Shown here one piece after another: positions 1 through 6,238 of a DNA stretch of 9,074 bases. The stretch spans positions 1-9,074 of the forward strand of contig JAGHSR010000090.1 of the NCBI GenBank assembly GCA_018065765.1, in the 5' to 3' direction. The position numbers were made by a program, and so were the translations under genes. How positions within the stretch are numbered: the first letter of the stretch is position 1; each line of letters starts with the position of its first letter. The DNA is from Candidatus Colicola coprequi (GTDB taxonomy: Bacteria > Bacteroidota > Bacteroidia > Bacteroidales > Paludibacteraceae). Below the pieces are notes generated by a model that searched no databases, was not told the DNA's origin, and saw only the letters and a program-made list of their open reading frames with translations.

Positions 1-8
1 ATATAGTG

Positions 9-1176
9 CTAAGCGGTAGCTTTAAGTCCGTATAGCAAGAGTTCTTTGAAATAGTGTTCTTTTAGCCCTTGATTTTTATTCAAGTTCGGTGATTTTCCGA
101 ACATTGATAAAAATCGTTCAATCATCATTGCATTGTGCATCAGCAACTTAACATCTGCGATGGAATAGTCCTTGTTATACTGCTTGCAAAATGCTTTTGC
201 AACATTGATTGCGGAAAGCGAGAGGTTAAACGCAAAGTCCAATGCCTTTGTATCCCCTTGCTTGGCAATGTGTAAGTCCTGTAAACTGCTTGGCATCCCG
301 AAAGAGAAATTCAATTTGGAATCGCGAGCGGTAGATATCAATCACATCTTTTGCCGACATAGTGCAGTCAGTAGAGAAAAAGACTTTACGTGTTTGCGTT
401 TTCTTGTCGGCATCCTCAAAGTCAACAATCACCGCCAAAACTTTGCGTGCAAGACTGACGGAATAGACCATCGCCGAATGGACTTTGACATTATGCCCAT
501 CCCAGTCATAAGTCTCTTTCGTAAAGACATCGTCTTTTAGTTGAGAGAGATCAACGACTCCGTCAAACAACTTTGGTCGTCCTTTCTTACCGGTCTTTTC
601 TCCAGTGTAGAGATAGCGCAAACGTACATCGTCACGGAAACGACTAACAAGTTCAAACCCCATCATTTCAAGACCTTTTACAAAAGTGGCTTTGGAGAAG
701 AAGGCATCGGCAACAATGGTATTGCTCAGTCGCAAGAGCTGCTTCTTGTGTTTGTGTATGGCCATCAAATAATGGCTAACGAGCGAATCACGTTCAATAT
801 GCAATACGCTATTGGGACGACGACCTCGACCAAACTTATGCAGAATGGTTTGCACGGCTCGAATAGCAACCGCCTCACGAGTATCGGCATCCACCAATGC
901 AATACCGAGAATCTCAAGTCCTCGTTTCATTGTTTGGGCGCATCCAGACCAAAAGTAGGAAATACCTGGTGTATGCTTGCCGCTTTTGGACACGTAACTT
1001 GGGTCAATTGCAATGGCATAGCGATGATATGGTTGCTTATCAACAAAGGTTTGATTGAACGTAATCCAATCAAATGCTTTGCGAAAGTTTTGTCGGAATC
1101 GTTGCTCGCATGACTTGCAATGTCGTGCTAACTGAAGAAAATTTATTTTTCCGCTAATGGTTAAAACTCCAACCAT
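9..1176 (-). pseudogene. IS4-family DDE transposase, frameshifted near the C-terminus
   Basis: The first frame gives 316 residues from the ATG at 1176 to a TAA at 226-228. It carries the IS4 catalytic set: D58 in AIDPSYVSKSGK, D157 in VADAFF, and the YREK signature Y282-x2-R285-x3-E289-x6-K296. After QAR (residues 305-307) the family-like sequence continues in another frame, DTKALDFAFNLSLSAINVAK and onward, to a TAG at 9-11. The switch falls in a run of four G (CCCC at 254-257 on the plus strand). Removing one base restores a protein of about 388 residues. Family members I know keep this C-terminal segment in the same frame, so I read it as a one-base insertion, although an assembly error or programmed +1 shift is possible. 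The N-terminus also looks short: the frame stays open above the ATG to a TAG at 1243-1245. Confidence 0.85.
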
Positions 1177-1295
1177 GGCATCAATGAAAAACGAGACGAA
1201 AGATGCCTTGATTGATTTCTGGCTGCGAAGGGCAGCTTTGCACTAGTCTCTAACTTGTTCGAGTGGTCTGATATTAGTCTTGTAATTTGACACTA

Positions 1296-1327
1296 CAAAG
1301 TTACTAAAAATCAGCCACTTGTACAAG
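1296..1327 (-). promoter_or_regulatory. Bacteroidota-type promoter of the transposase
   Basis: On the minus strand a CTTG (1327-1324) is followed by 20 bases and then TAACTTTG (1303-1296). This matches the Bacteroidota vegetative consensus TTTG, 19-21 bases, TAnnTTTG with one mismatch in the first box. It points into the transposase gene. Transcription would start near 1289, leaving a leader of over 100 bases before the ATG at 1176, or implying that the original start lay upstream of the TAG at 1243. Confidence 0.6.
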
Positions 1328-1411
1328 TTTTCAGGCTAAAAAAATTACATTAAAGAACACTTTTTTTGAAGGCTTTTAGTCAGAACCTACTAACTGAATG
1401 ATATCATAGTT

Positions 1412-1430
1412 TGGCAGTACTTAACTGCCA
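1412..1430. repeat. Short hairpin, 7-bp stem and 5-base loop
   Basis: TGGCAGT (1412-1418) and ACTGCCA (1424-1430) are perfect reverse complements around the loop ACTTA. A 10-bp palindrome ATGATATCAT lies just upstream at 1398-1407. There is no clear U-run on either strand, so a terminator role is not supported. It sits close to where the IS end should be and could be part of that end or an operator-like site. Confidence 0.4.
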
Positions 1431-1441
1431 CAAAATAAACA

Positions 1442-1556
1442 TTCTCTGCATTCTTGATAAATTAGTGAAAATTAATGTTCTATTAACGGCAATTAATGTT
1501 TATGTCCTCTCCCCCTTCAGGGGGTTGGGGGGCTTATTCTTTCTCTGCATTCTTGA
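1442..1556. repeat. 16-bp direct repeat, two copies 99 bp apart
   Basis: TTCTCTGCATTCTTGA occurs at 1442-1457 and again, identically, at 1541-1556. The sequence between contains a 10-bp direct repeat AATTAATGTT (1470-1479 and 1491-1500) and a G/C-rich hairpin repeat. The identity ends after 16 bases, although both copies run on into similar A/T-rich text. A small repeat-mediated duplication or insertion of an intergenic element would explain it. Confidence 0.6.
1507..1534. repeat. G/C-rich intergenic hairpin repeat
   Basis: CCCCC (1511-1515), the loop TTCA and GGGGG (1520-1524) form a compact perfect hairpin, followed by TT and a run of six G (1527-1532). From memory, very similar short intergenic sequences (translated in one frame as PPNPLKGE) are scattered through many Bacteroidales genomes; I cannot verify this here. 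It sits between the two 16-bp direct repeats. It might act as a weak terminator, but there is no following T-run on the plus strand. Confidence 0.5.
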
Positions 1557-1627
1557 CACTTATTAGTTTTTATGGTTTTTGTTCGTTATATCCCTATCTT
1601 GTTTTCGACAACTCAAAAAACTGGCTG

Positions 1628-1659
1628 CAAAGATACAAGGAATTTTTGACATAGGCAAA
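1628..1659 (-). promoter_or_regulatory. Orphan Bacteroidota-type promoter, minus strand
   Basis: Read on the minus strand, TTTG (1659-1656), exactly 20 bases and TATCTTTG (1635-1628) match the Bacteroidota vegetative promoter consensus perfectly. Transcription would start near 1621 and run towards the insertion sequence. No plausible gene lies between there and the transposase; only tiny ORFs of about 15 codons are present. Either it makes a short RNA, or its original gene was displaced when the IS inserted. Confidence 0.55.
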
Positions 1660-1741
1660 TCAAATTCAGAAATTTGTTGTAACTTCTCACGCCGCCTGCC
1701 GCTGCGCGGCATTCCCCTGAACTTACGCCCGCGTCGTCTTG

Positions 1742-1892
1742 CAAATGGGCAAAATTTTAGTGCCGCAAGGCGTGCACCTTCAAATAGATAGTTCCCATAT
1801 TGTCTGTCGTGTGCAAGCACCCACAGTCACTATGAAAAACATCTATTTATGATTAAAAATCATTATTGCGGCACTAAAATTTTGCCCATTTG
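1742..1892. repeat. Perfect 27-bp inverted repeat enclosing 97 bp
   Basis: The arm 1742-1768 (beginning CAAATGGGCAAAATTTTAG) is the exact reverse complement of 1866-1892. Inside lies a second matched pair, AAATAGAT (1782-1789) and ATCTATTT (1841-1848), and a small hairpin ATGATT/AATCAT (1849-1854, 1858-1863). The nested arrangement resembles a foldback or MITE-like element, but no flanking target duplication is visible. The right arm contains the TTTG (1881-1884) that serves as the -33 box of the operon promoter, so the repeat and the promoter are physically joined. Confidence 0.75.
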
Positions 1893-1912
1893 ATAAATTT
1901 GTAGTAACTTTG
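1881..1912 (+). promoter_or_regulatory. Main operon promoter, Bacteroidota type
   Basis: TTTG at 1881-1884 and TAACTTTG at 1905-1912 are separated by 20 bases, an exact fit to the Bacteroidota vegetative consensus. Transcription should begin about seven bases after the second box, near 1919, which gives a leader of about 24 bases before the ATG at 1943. This placement also rules out the in-frame TTG at 1910 as a start, because it lies inside the promoter. It is the only good promoter I see ahead of the seven co-directional genes downstream. Confidence 0.8.
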
Positions 1913-1942
1913 TCGGCTAAATGGAAAATTGCTACAAGTGGA

Positions 1943-3025
1943 ATGAAAAAAGTTTTAGTTATTATTGTCTCTATCGTCCTTTTGTTCTCATCGTGTCACT
2001 CCGGTACAGGACGTACACTCACGAGTGCAACAGGTAGCATATACGAGTGTTTGGTGGTCATACCATCCGCTGCGCTGACTGCGGATGAACGTGCTCTGCT
2101 GCATGGTCAGAGTCTCTACAACAACGGTTCTGCCTACGATGAGCCTATTGCCACAATCTACGATTTGGTACGGAGTACCATGTCGGCAGACATGCCGTGC
2201 TTGCCGCAGATGGAGCCATACTTTACTCTCACTTGCGTTACTCCGGAGGCGTTTGACGATTTTCTCAAACCAACACGCAATATTCTCATCGTGGATATAG
2301 ACGCCACCAAGTACACCAGTGTTCGCGCTAAGTTCTCCACAGACTACTGGTCTCATCCTCAGGCTGTTTATCGCATTCAATCGCCCGATCAATCTGCGTT
2401 TGTCAACTATTGGTTGTCACATGGTGCGGAAATTCGTGAGTGGTTTGTTCGTCGCGAACTAGAACGGCATGCCGCTTTCTATCGTGCCTCCACCAACAAG
2501 TCTGCTCGCGCTGCTCTGCAATCGTCGTTGGGGTGTGACATGCTCATTGAGGAGGACTATATGCTCATCATGGATACAACCAATTTCATATGGTGCTGCA
2601 ACAACAAAGGTTCTATGCGCCGCGATTTGGTTATTTATGCCTATCCCTACACGGATATGCGGCAGCTGTCTCCCGATAGTTTGATGCACAAGCGCGACGA
2701 AATGATGGCACGCTACGTGCACGCTTCTACCGAGGGATCGTACATGGGGACGGAATACAATGTCTTCCCACCGCAAACTCGCTCCGTTCCTGCTTTGCAA
2801 CCGACCAACGAGTTTTTCGCCTACGAGACACGAGGTTTGTGGAAAATCTTCCATGGCGAATCGATGGGAGGACCTTTTGTTTCACTGACTCGCGTAGATA
2901 CCATTCACCGGCAAATCATCACAGCTGAAACCTTTCTCTATGCCAGTGGACAGAAAAAACGCAATGCACTGCGTCAGGCGGAGGCTATCCTCTATACCTT
3001 GCAATTCGTTCAATCCAACCAATAA
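1943..3025 (+). CDS. DUF4837 family lipoprotein
   Basis: A 360-residue lipoprotein. The ATG at 1943 gives a textbook lipoprotein signal: two lysines, a hydrophobic stretch and the lipobox LFSSC with the lipidated cysteine at residue 18. The mature part matches my memory of DUF4837, a Bacteroidota-restricted envelope family of unknown function, in order: the opening YECLVVIPS, RNILIVDIDATKY, FVRRELERH, the YAYPYTD block, and the terminal block RGLWKI, MGGPFVSLTRVD and KKRNALRQAEAILYTLQ. Length is normal and no block is missing. The residues after the cysteine (HSGTGR) show no acidic surface-export signal, so a periplasm-facing location is more likely, by inference. It is the first gene of the operon and lies 14 bases ahead of tilS. 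No function can be assigned. Confidence 0.9.
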   Translation: MKKVLVIIVSIVLLFSSCHSGTGRTLTSATGSIYECLVVIPSAALTADERALLHGQSLYNNGSAYDEPIATIYDLVRSTMSADMPCLPQMEPYFTLTCVTPEAFDDFLKPTRNILIVDIDATKYTSVRAKFSTDYWSHPQAVYRIQSPDQSAFVNYWLSHGAEIREWFVRRELERHAAFYRASTNKSARAALQSSLGCDMLIEEDYMLIMDTTNFIWCCNNKGSMRRDLVIYAYPYTDMRQLSPDSLMHKRDEMMARYVHASTEGSYMGTEYNVFPPQTRSVPALQPTNEFFAYETRGLWKIFHGESMGGPFVSLTRVDTIHRQIITAETFLYASGQKKRNALRQAEAILYTLQFVQSNQ

Positions 3026-3039
3026 ACACCTAATCTCTT

Positions 3040-3780
3040 TTGCTTCGTCGAGTACAAAAATACATCCATGACCATAACCTGCTCTCTCAGGATAGCAGGG
3101 TCTTGGTGTGTGTCAGCGGCGGTGCAGACAGTGTGGCCTTGTTGGATGTGCTGCTTCGTAGTGGATACGAGTGCATCGTGGCACATTGCAATTTTCACCT
3201 ACGTGGCCAAGAAAGCATACGTGACGAGCAGTTTGTTACCCAACTGACTCAAACGCTTCCCCAACGCTTGCGTGTGTGCCCCGATTGGGCTAAACAGGGG
3301 CTACCGCTCTACACAACACACTATAATACATGCGCGTACGCGAGAGAACACAACATGAGTATAGAAACGGCTGCACGAACTCTTAGGTACCAATGGTTTC
3401 GCGATTTGGCGGTGGAGCAACAGTGCCAGGCAATTGCTGTAGCACATCACCAAAACGACCAAGCGGAGACGGTGATGATGCACATTCGTCGAGGGTGCGG
3501 ACTCAATGGACTCTGCGGCATGTGGCCTAAATCTGCCAACCCTATGGGCGGAACGGTGCCTGTCGTACGACCGCTATTGTGCACCACACACGACTATATT
3601 TGTCACTACTTGCGCGACATACGGCATATCGATTGGGTCGAAGACTCTACCAATTCCGATACAACCTATAGACGCAATGCCATTCGTCAGGAACTTGCCA
3701 CTTGGACCAAAGCAGAAATAGTACACGTGGCAGAACTGGCAGAACGTATGCAAAAATCAAAAATCGAAAGTCAACAATAA
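3040..3780 (+). CDS. tilS: tRNA(Ile)-lysidine synthase, catalytic domain only
   Basis: TilS uses ATP and lysine to convert the wobble cytidine of tRNA-Ile(CAU) into lysidine, so that AUA is read as isoleucine. It acts in the cytosol and is normally essential. The PP-loop SGGADS is at residues 26-31, followed by AHCNFHLRGQESIRDE (48-63), AHHQNDQAET (135-144), the RRGCGLNGL segment (150-158) and the EDSTN...RRNAIRQEL motif (201-219), all in the usual order. The protein ends at 246 residues, whereas most homologues have about 430-450, with a substrate-binding linker and a C-terminal domain. Here the frame ends soon after RNAIRQEL in a tail, MQKSKIESQQ, that looks like intergenic sequence. The start is TTG: a stop at 3031-3033 excludes anything longer, and the homologous N-terminus begins here. 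The gap to aroE is 15 bases. Confidence 0.9.
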   Translation: MLRRVQKYIHDHNLLSQDSRVLVCVSGGADSVALLDVLLRSGYECIVAHCNFHLRGQESIRDEQFVTQLTQTLPQRLRVCPDWAKQGLPLYTTHYNTCAYAREHNMSIETAARTLRYQWFRDLAVEQQCQAIAVAHHQNDQAETVMMHIRRGCGLNGLCGMWPKSANPMGGTVPVVRPLLCTTHDYICHYLRDIRHIDWVEDSTNSDTTYRRNAIRQELATWTKAEIVHVAELAERMQKSKIESQQ

Positions 3781-3795
3781 ATATAACCAACGCCT

Positions 3796-4557
3796 ATCAA
3801 ACACTACGGAATCATAGGAAACCCCTTGGGACATTCATGGTCTGCAACGTACTTTAACGAGAAATTCGCCCGCGAAGGTATAGAGGCGGATTATGTACTC
3901 TACCCCATCGAGCATGTCATGTTGCAACCTCAGTTGGACGGCTACAGTGTCACTATACCATACAAGGAGCAAATCATTCCCTTGCTTCACGCCTTAGACC
4001 CTGTCGCACGCGAGATAGGGGCTGTCAATGTGGTCAAGACTTATCCTCAGCCTACCGGATACAACACCGATTGGATAGGGTTTGTCGCCTCTATCCGTCC
4101 CCTCCTACAGCCCTCTGACCGGCAAGCTCTCATCTTAGGAACAGGCGGCGCAGCCAAAGCGGTGCGCTATGGACTGCACACATTGGGCATCCAAAGTCAG
4201 TTTGTTTCTCGTACCTCTCGGCCAGGCTGTATCACCTATGACGACATAGACAACGAGGTGATGTCGTCACACACAATCATCGTCAATGCCACGCCGGTGG
4301 GCATGTTCCCACATGTCAATCAATGCCCTGATATACCCTATGAGTTGCTGAGCAATCAACATGTGCTGTTCGATTGCATCTACAATCCTCTACAAACGCT
4401 GTTTCTTACACGTGGAGCGGAACACCACTGCCGAACAATGAACGGACTCAAAATGTTGCACATACAGGCGGAGACAGCGTGGGAAATTTGGACGATGCAC
4501 GATGCAGAATGCAAAATGCAGAATGAAAAATGCAGAATGAAAAATGATTTAATATGA
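3796..4557 (+). CDS. aroE: Shikimate dehydrogenase
   Basis: AroE reduces 3-dehydroshikimate to shikimate with NADPH, the fourth step of the chorismate pathway, in the cytosol. Visible motifs are the first strand and shikimate-binding SxS (HYGIIGNPLGHSWSA), SVTIPYKEQ with the catalytic lysine, GYNTDW with the catalytic aspartate, the cofactor loop LGTGGAAKA, NATPVGMFP, DCIYNP and the final helix NGLKMLHIQAETAWEIW. The start is uncertain. No ATG, GTG or TTG occurs between the upstream stop (3784-3786) and a TTG at 3826 that falls after the conserved YGIIGNP strand. I place the start at ATC 3796, which gives 253 residues and the expected N-terminus. Starting at TTG 3826 would give 243 residues and lose that strand. 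The last 18 or so residues come from a 14-bp tandem repeat. The stop overlaps the next start by four bases (ATGA), suggesting translational coupling. Confidence 0.88.
   Translation: MKHYGIIGNPLGHSWSATYFNEKFAREGIEADYVLYPIEHVMLQPQLDGYSVTIPYKEQIIPLLHALDPVAREIGAVNVVKTYPQPTGYNTDWIGFVASIRPLLQPSDRQALILGTGGAAKAVRYGLHTLGIQSQFVSRTSRPGCITYDDIDNEVMSSHTIIVNATPVGMFPHVNQCPDIPYELLSNQHVLFDCIYNPLQTLFLTRGAEHHCRTMNGLKMLHIQAETAWEIWTMHDAECKMQNEKCRMKNDLI
4502..4546 (+). repeat. 14-bp tandem repeat inside the aroE 3' end
   Basis: Three consecutive units run from 4502 to 4543: ATGCAGAATGCAAA, then ATGCAGAATGAAAA twice, followed by the start of a fourth (ATGA). The unit length is not a multiple of three, so each copy is read in a different frame of aroE (DAECKMQNEKCRMKND). 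From memory, tracts of this kind are common between genes in Bacteroidales; here the tract lies within the coding frame, eight bases before the next start codon. Confidence 0.8.
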
Positions 4558-5312
4558 AAACAAAAACATTGTTACTAACCGTTTTACTGATGGCTGCAAC
4601 GGGCATGTCTGCTCAGGCTCTGCAGTTTGTTGTCGAGTACGAGCAGATTGTCGACGAACGAGGCGAACTCTATCAGTACTCCGAGCGATACTTGGGTCCG
4701 ACATCTGTGATAGAAGAAAGCAGCACTACCTATCGTCTCACCGCTGTCAAACCCTACACACAACCCGGTGCTAAACCTACCACCAAAGGAACAGCCACAA
4801 CCGGCAAACAACGTATCGAAGTGGAGCCGCAATTACCACTATCCGAAGGGGCACTGATGGCAGGAAGTACAGCCAAAAAAGCAGAACTGGTTGCCAAACA
4901 GATTTATCGTATCCGCGAAACACGCATGAACATTTTAGCAGGGGACGTAGAACACATTCCACAAGATGGCAAAGCTATGGCATTGGTGCTCAAAGAACTC
5001 AATCGCGAAGAAAAAGCGCTCACGGCTATGTTCGTCGGAAAGCAAATCATCACCTCCAAACGCAAAATTGTCACGTATGTAGAAGGCAACGAGTTACTAT
5101 TGCGTTTCAGCCGCTTTGCAGGTCCGGTAGCACAAGATGATTTGAGCGGAGAACCTGTTTATATCCATGTAATCAACCATACCGAACAGCGACTCGCTGC
5201 CCAACAACCAAGCAAAAAAAGTGAACCTCGTATATACGAGGAACATGTCGTATCACGCAGCGTCACTGTCTCATACAACGAAAACACTTTACTCGATGCC
5301 TTAATCCAATGA
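4554..5312 (+). CDS. DUF4831 family exported protein
   Basis: A 252-residue protein with a cleavable signal peptide (MKTKTLLLTVLLMAATGMSAQA, cleavage likely near residue 20-22) and no later membrane segment, so periplasmic or outer-membrane associated. It matches what I know of DUF4831, a Bacteroidales family of unknown function: an early LYQYSERYLG block followed by VIEESSTTYRL, then the diagnostic IYRIRETRMNILAGDVEHIPQDG, the LKELNREEKALTAMFVGK block, and a GEPVYIHV strand. The usual proline-rich or charged linker and a last beta segment follow, but the protein stops at LLDALIQ; homologues I recall continue with a short IAQFG-like strand. The ATG overlaps the aroE stop, and its own TGA overlaps the next ATG, both as ATGA, which implies coupled translation. 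Family assignment is by recall; the function is unknown. Confidence 0.82.
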   Translation: MKTKTLLLTVLLMAATGMSAQALQFVVEYEQIVDERGELYQYSERYLGPTSVIEESSTTYRLTAVKPYTQPGAKPTTKGTATTGKQRIEVEPQLPLSEGALMAGSTAKKAELVAKQIYRIRETRMNILAGDVEHIPQDGKAMALVLKELNREEKALTAMFVGKQIITSKRKIVTYVEGNELLLRFSRFAGPVAQDDLSGEPVYIHVINHTEQRLAAQQPSKKSEPRIYEEHVVSRSVTVSYNENTLLDALIQ

Positions 5313-6229
5313 AACGATTTATTCTCATTGTATGTCTTATTTGCGTAAGTTTGCCGCATATTCATGCCCAAGAGCTGCGCTGTAATGTCACCGTCAATTC
5401 CGACCAAATCGAAGGGTCCAGCAAGGAAGTATTCACTACCCTGCAACAAGCCATCACAGACTACGTTAATCAGCAGACATGGACCAATCTTACTTTTGCC
5501 GAATCGGAGCGCATAGAGTGTAATATGATGCTTATTGTCAAGCAGGTCACCGATGACGGCAAATTCACTTGCGAGTTTCAGGTGCAGAGTCGGCGTCCCG
5601 TCTATGGTACAACCTACACCACTCCACTTATCAATTTCAAGGACAATCTATTCTGCTTCTCCTATCAGGCTTTTGACCGTTTGGAGTATCAGCAAAACCA
5701 ATTCTCTACCAACTTGACTGCCATGCTGGCGTACTACTGTTATCTTATCATAGGTTACGACTGCGATAGTTATCAGCGTTTGGGTGGAACACCCTATTTT
5801 CAGCAGTGCGAAGACATCGTTCGCACAGCGATGACAGCATCACTGGAGACCAACGAGATGGATGGGTGGAAAGCCAGTCGAGGAGGAGGAAACCGCGATC
5901 GATACACGCTTATCAACAACCTTATGGACGAGGCTTTTCGTCCCTATCGTGAGTTTTTCTATACCTATCACCGCTTAGGATTGGACGAAATGCAAGGCAA
6001 CGTGGCTAACTCGCGAGCACGCATCGCTGAAGCACTACCCGTCCTCAAGGAAACCTATCGAGCACGACCAGCTACGTTCATCGTAGCCACTTTCCTCGAT
6101 GCGAAGGCTGACGAATTGGCTTCCTTGTTCGAAAAAGGTACAGCTGACGAGAAGAAAAAAATATATGATTTACTCATGGATATTGACCCCACCCGACAAA
6201 ACACCTACGAGAAAATCACTAAAAACTAA
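5309..6229 (+). CDS. porD: DUF4835 family exported protein, PorD-like
   Basis: A 306-residue exported protein with a signal peptide ending in IHAQE (cleavage after about residue 20). The rest matches DUF4835: the N-terminal ELRCNVTVNSDQIEGSSKEVFTTL, then TWTNLTFAESERIECNM, the QVQSRRPVYGTTYTTPLINFKDN block, FSYQAFDRLEY, a hydrophobic LTAMLAYYCYLIIGYDCDS stretch, and GGTPYFQQCEDIV followed by GWKASRGGGNRDRY. The family is restricted to Bacteroidota and is often labelled PorD, a protein associated with the type IX secretion system; that link is from established naming, and this window holds no other por or gld genes. In many relatives this family lies directly before recN, as it does here (9-base gap), which supports the assignment. 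Length is normal and both ends look intact. Confidence 0.87.
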   Translation: MKRFILIVCLICVSLPHIHAQELRCNVTVNSDQIEGSSKEVFTTLQQAITDYVNQQTWTNLTFAESERIECNMMLIVKQVTDDGKFTCEFQVQSRRPVYGTTYTTPLINFKDNLFCFSYQAFDRLEYQQNQFSTNLTAMLAYYCYLIIGYDCDSYQRLGGTPYFQQCEDIVRTAMTASLETNEMDGWKASRGGGNRDRYTLINNLMDEAFRPYREFFYTYHRLGLDEMQGNVANSRARIAEALPVLKETYRARPATFIVATFLDAKADELASLFEKGTADEKKKIYDLLMDIDPTRQNTYEKITKN

Positions 6230-6238
6230 CACCCCTCC

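Larger units (their letters stand above)
1..1330 (-). mobile_element. IS4-family insertion sequence, partial (one end outside the window)
   Basis: A DDE transposase reading frame fills almost all of this stretch and is preceded by its own Bacteroidota-type promoter at about 1296-1327. Only eight bases lie beyond the transposase stop codon at the left edge, so the 3' end of the element is cut off by the window and terminal inverted repeats cannot be matched. The right boundary is therefore an estimate: it must lie beyond the promoter and probably falls between 1330 and 1400. No target-site duplication can be checked. The element points away from the housekeeping operon, and its transposase appears inactivated, so it is probably a decaying copy. 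Confidence 0.75.
1328..1880. other. Gene-poor, repeat-rich spacer between the IS and the operon
   Basis: I find no convincing protein gene in this stretch. The longest open frame is an 85-codon minus-strand ORF (1563-1820) of low-complexity, arginine-rich composition that overlaps an inverted-repeat arm, and I do not consider it real. What the stretch does hold is annotated separately: a short hairpin, two copies of a 16-bp direct repeat, a G/C-rich hairpin repeat, an orphan minus-strand promoter and the left arm of a long inverted repeat. The segment around 1690-1740 is clearly richer in G and C than the A/T-rich sequence on either side, which suggests a patchwork origin. Confidence 0.6.

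Noticed and set aside
541..1113. 190-codon plus-strand ORF inside the insertion sequence
   Set aside because: It is antisense to the well-supported transposase, has no recognisable domain or promoter, and is explained as a shadow of a long coding frame. The same holds for the 122-codon ORF at 172-540.
53..1361. 10-bp inverted match AGTGTTCTTT (53-62) and AAAGAACACT (1352-1361) as IS terminal repeats
   Set aside because: The left copy lies inside the transposase coding frame, which continues to position 9, so it cannot be the element's end. The true left end is outside the window.
1475..1556. Tiny minus-strand ORFs starting at ATGCAGAGAA in the direct repeats
   Set aside because: They are about 15-16 codons, and one simply translates the G/C-rich hairpin repeat (PPNPLKGE), a known kind of spurious peptide.
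1563..1820. 85-codon minus-strand ORF in the spacer
   Set aside because: Composition is low in information and arginine-rich, it overlaps an arm of the inverted repeat, and no promoter lies ahead of it; the minus-strand promoter at 1628-1659 is inside it and would start downstream of its ATG.
1921..2037. ATG at 1921 opening a 38-codon ORF as a leader peptide of the operon
   Set aside because: It overlaps the lipoprotein start in another frame, shows no attenuator-like residues or hairpins, and is within chance expectation.
4502..4546. Tandem repeat as a CRISPR array or protein-level repeat
   Set aside because: There are no spacers, the units are adjacent and only 14 bp, and the period is not a multiple of three, so it is neither a CRISPR nor a peptide repeat.
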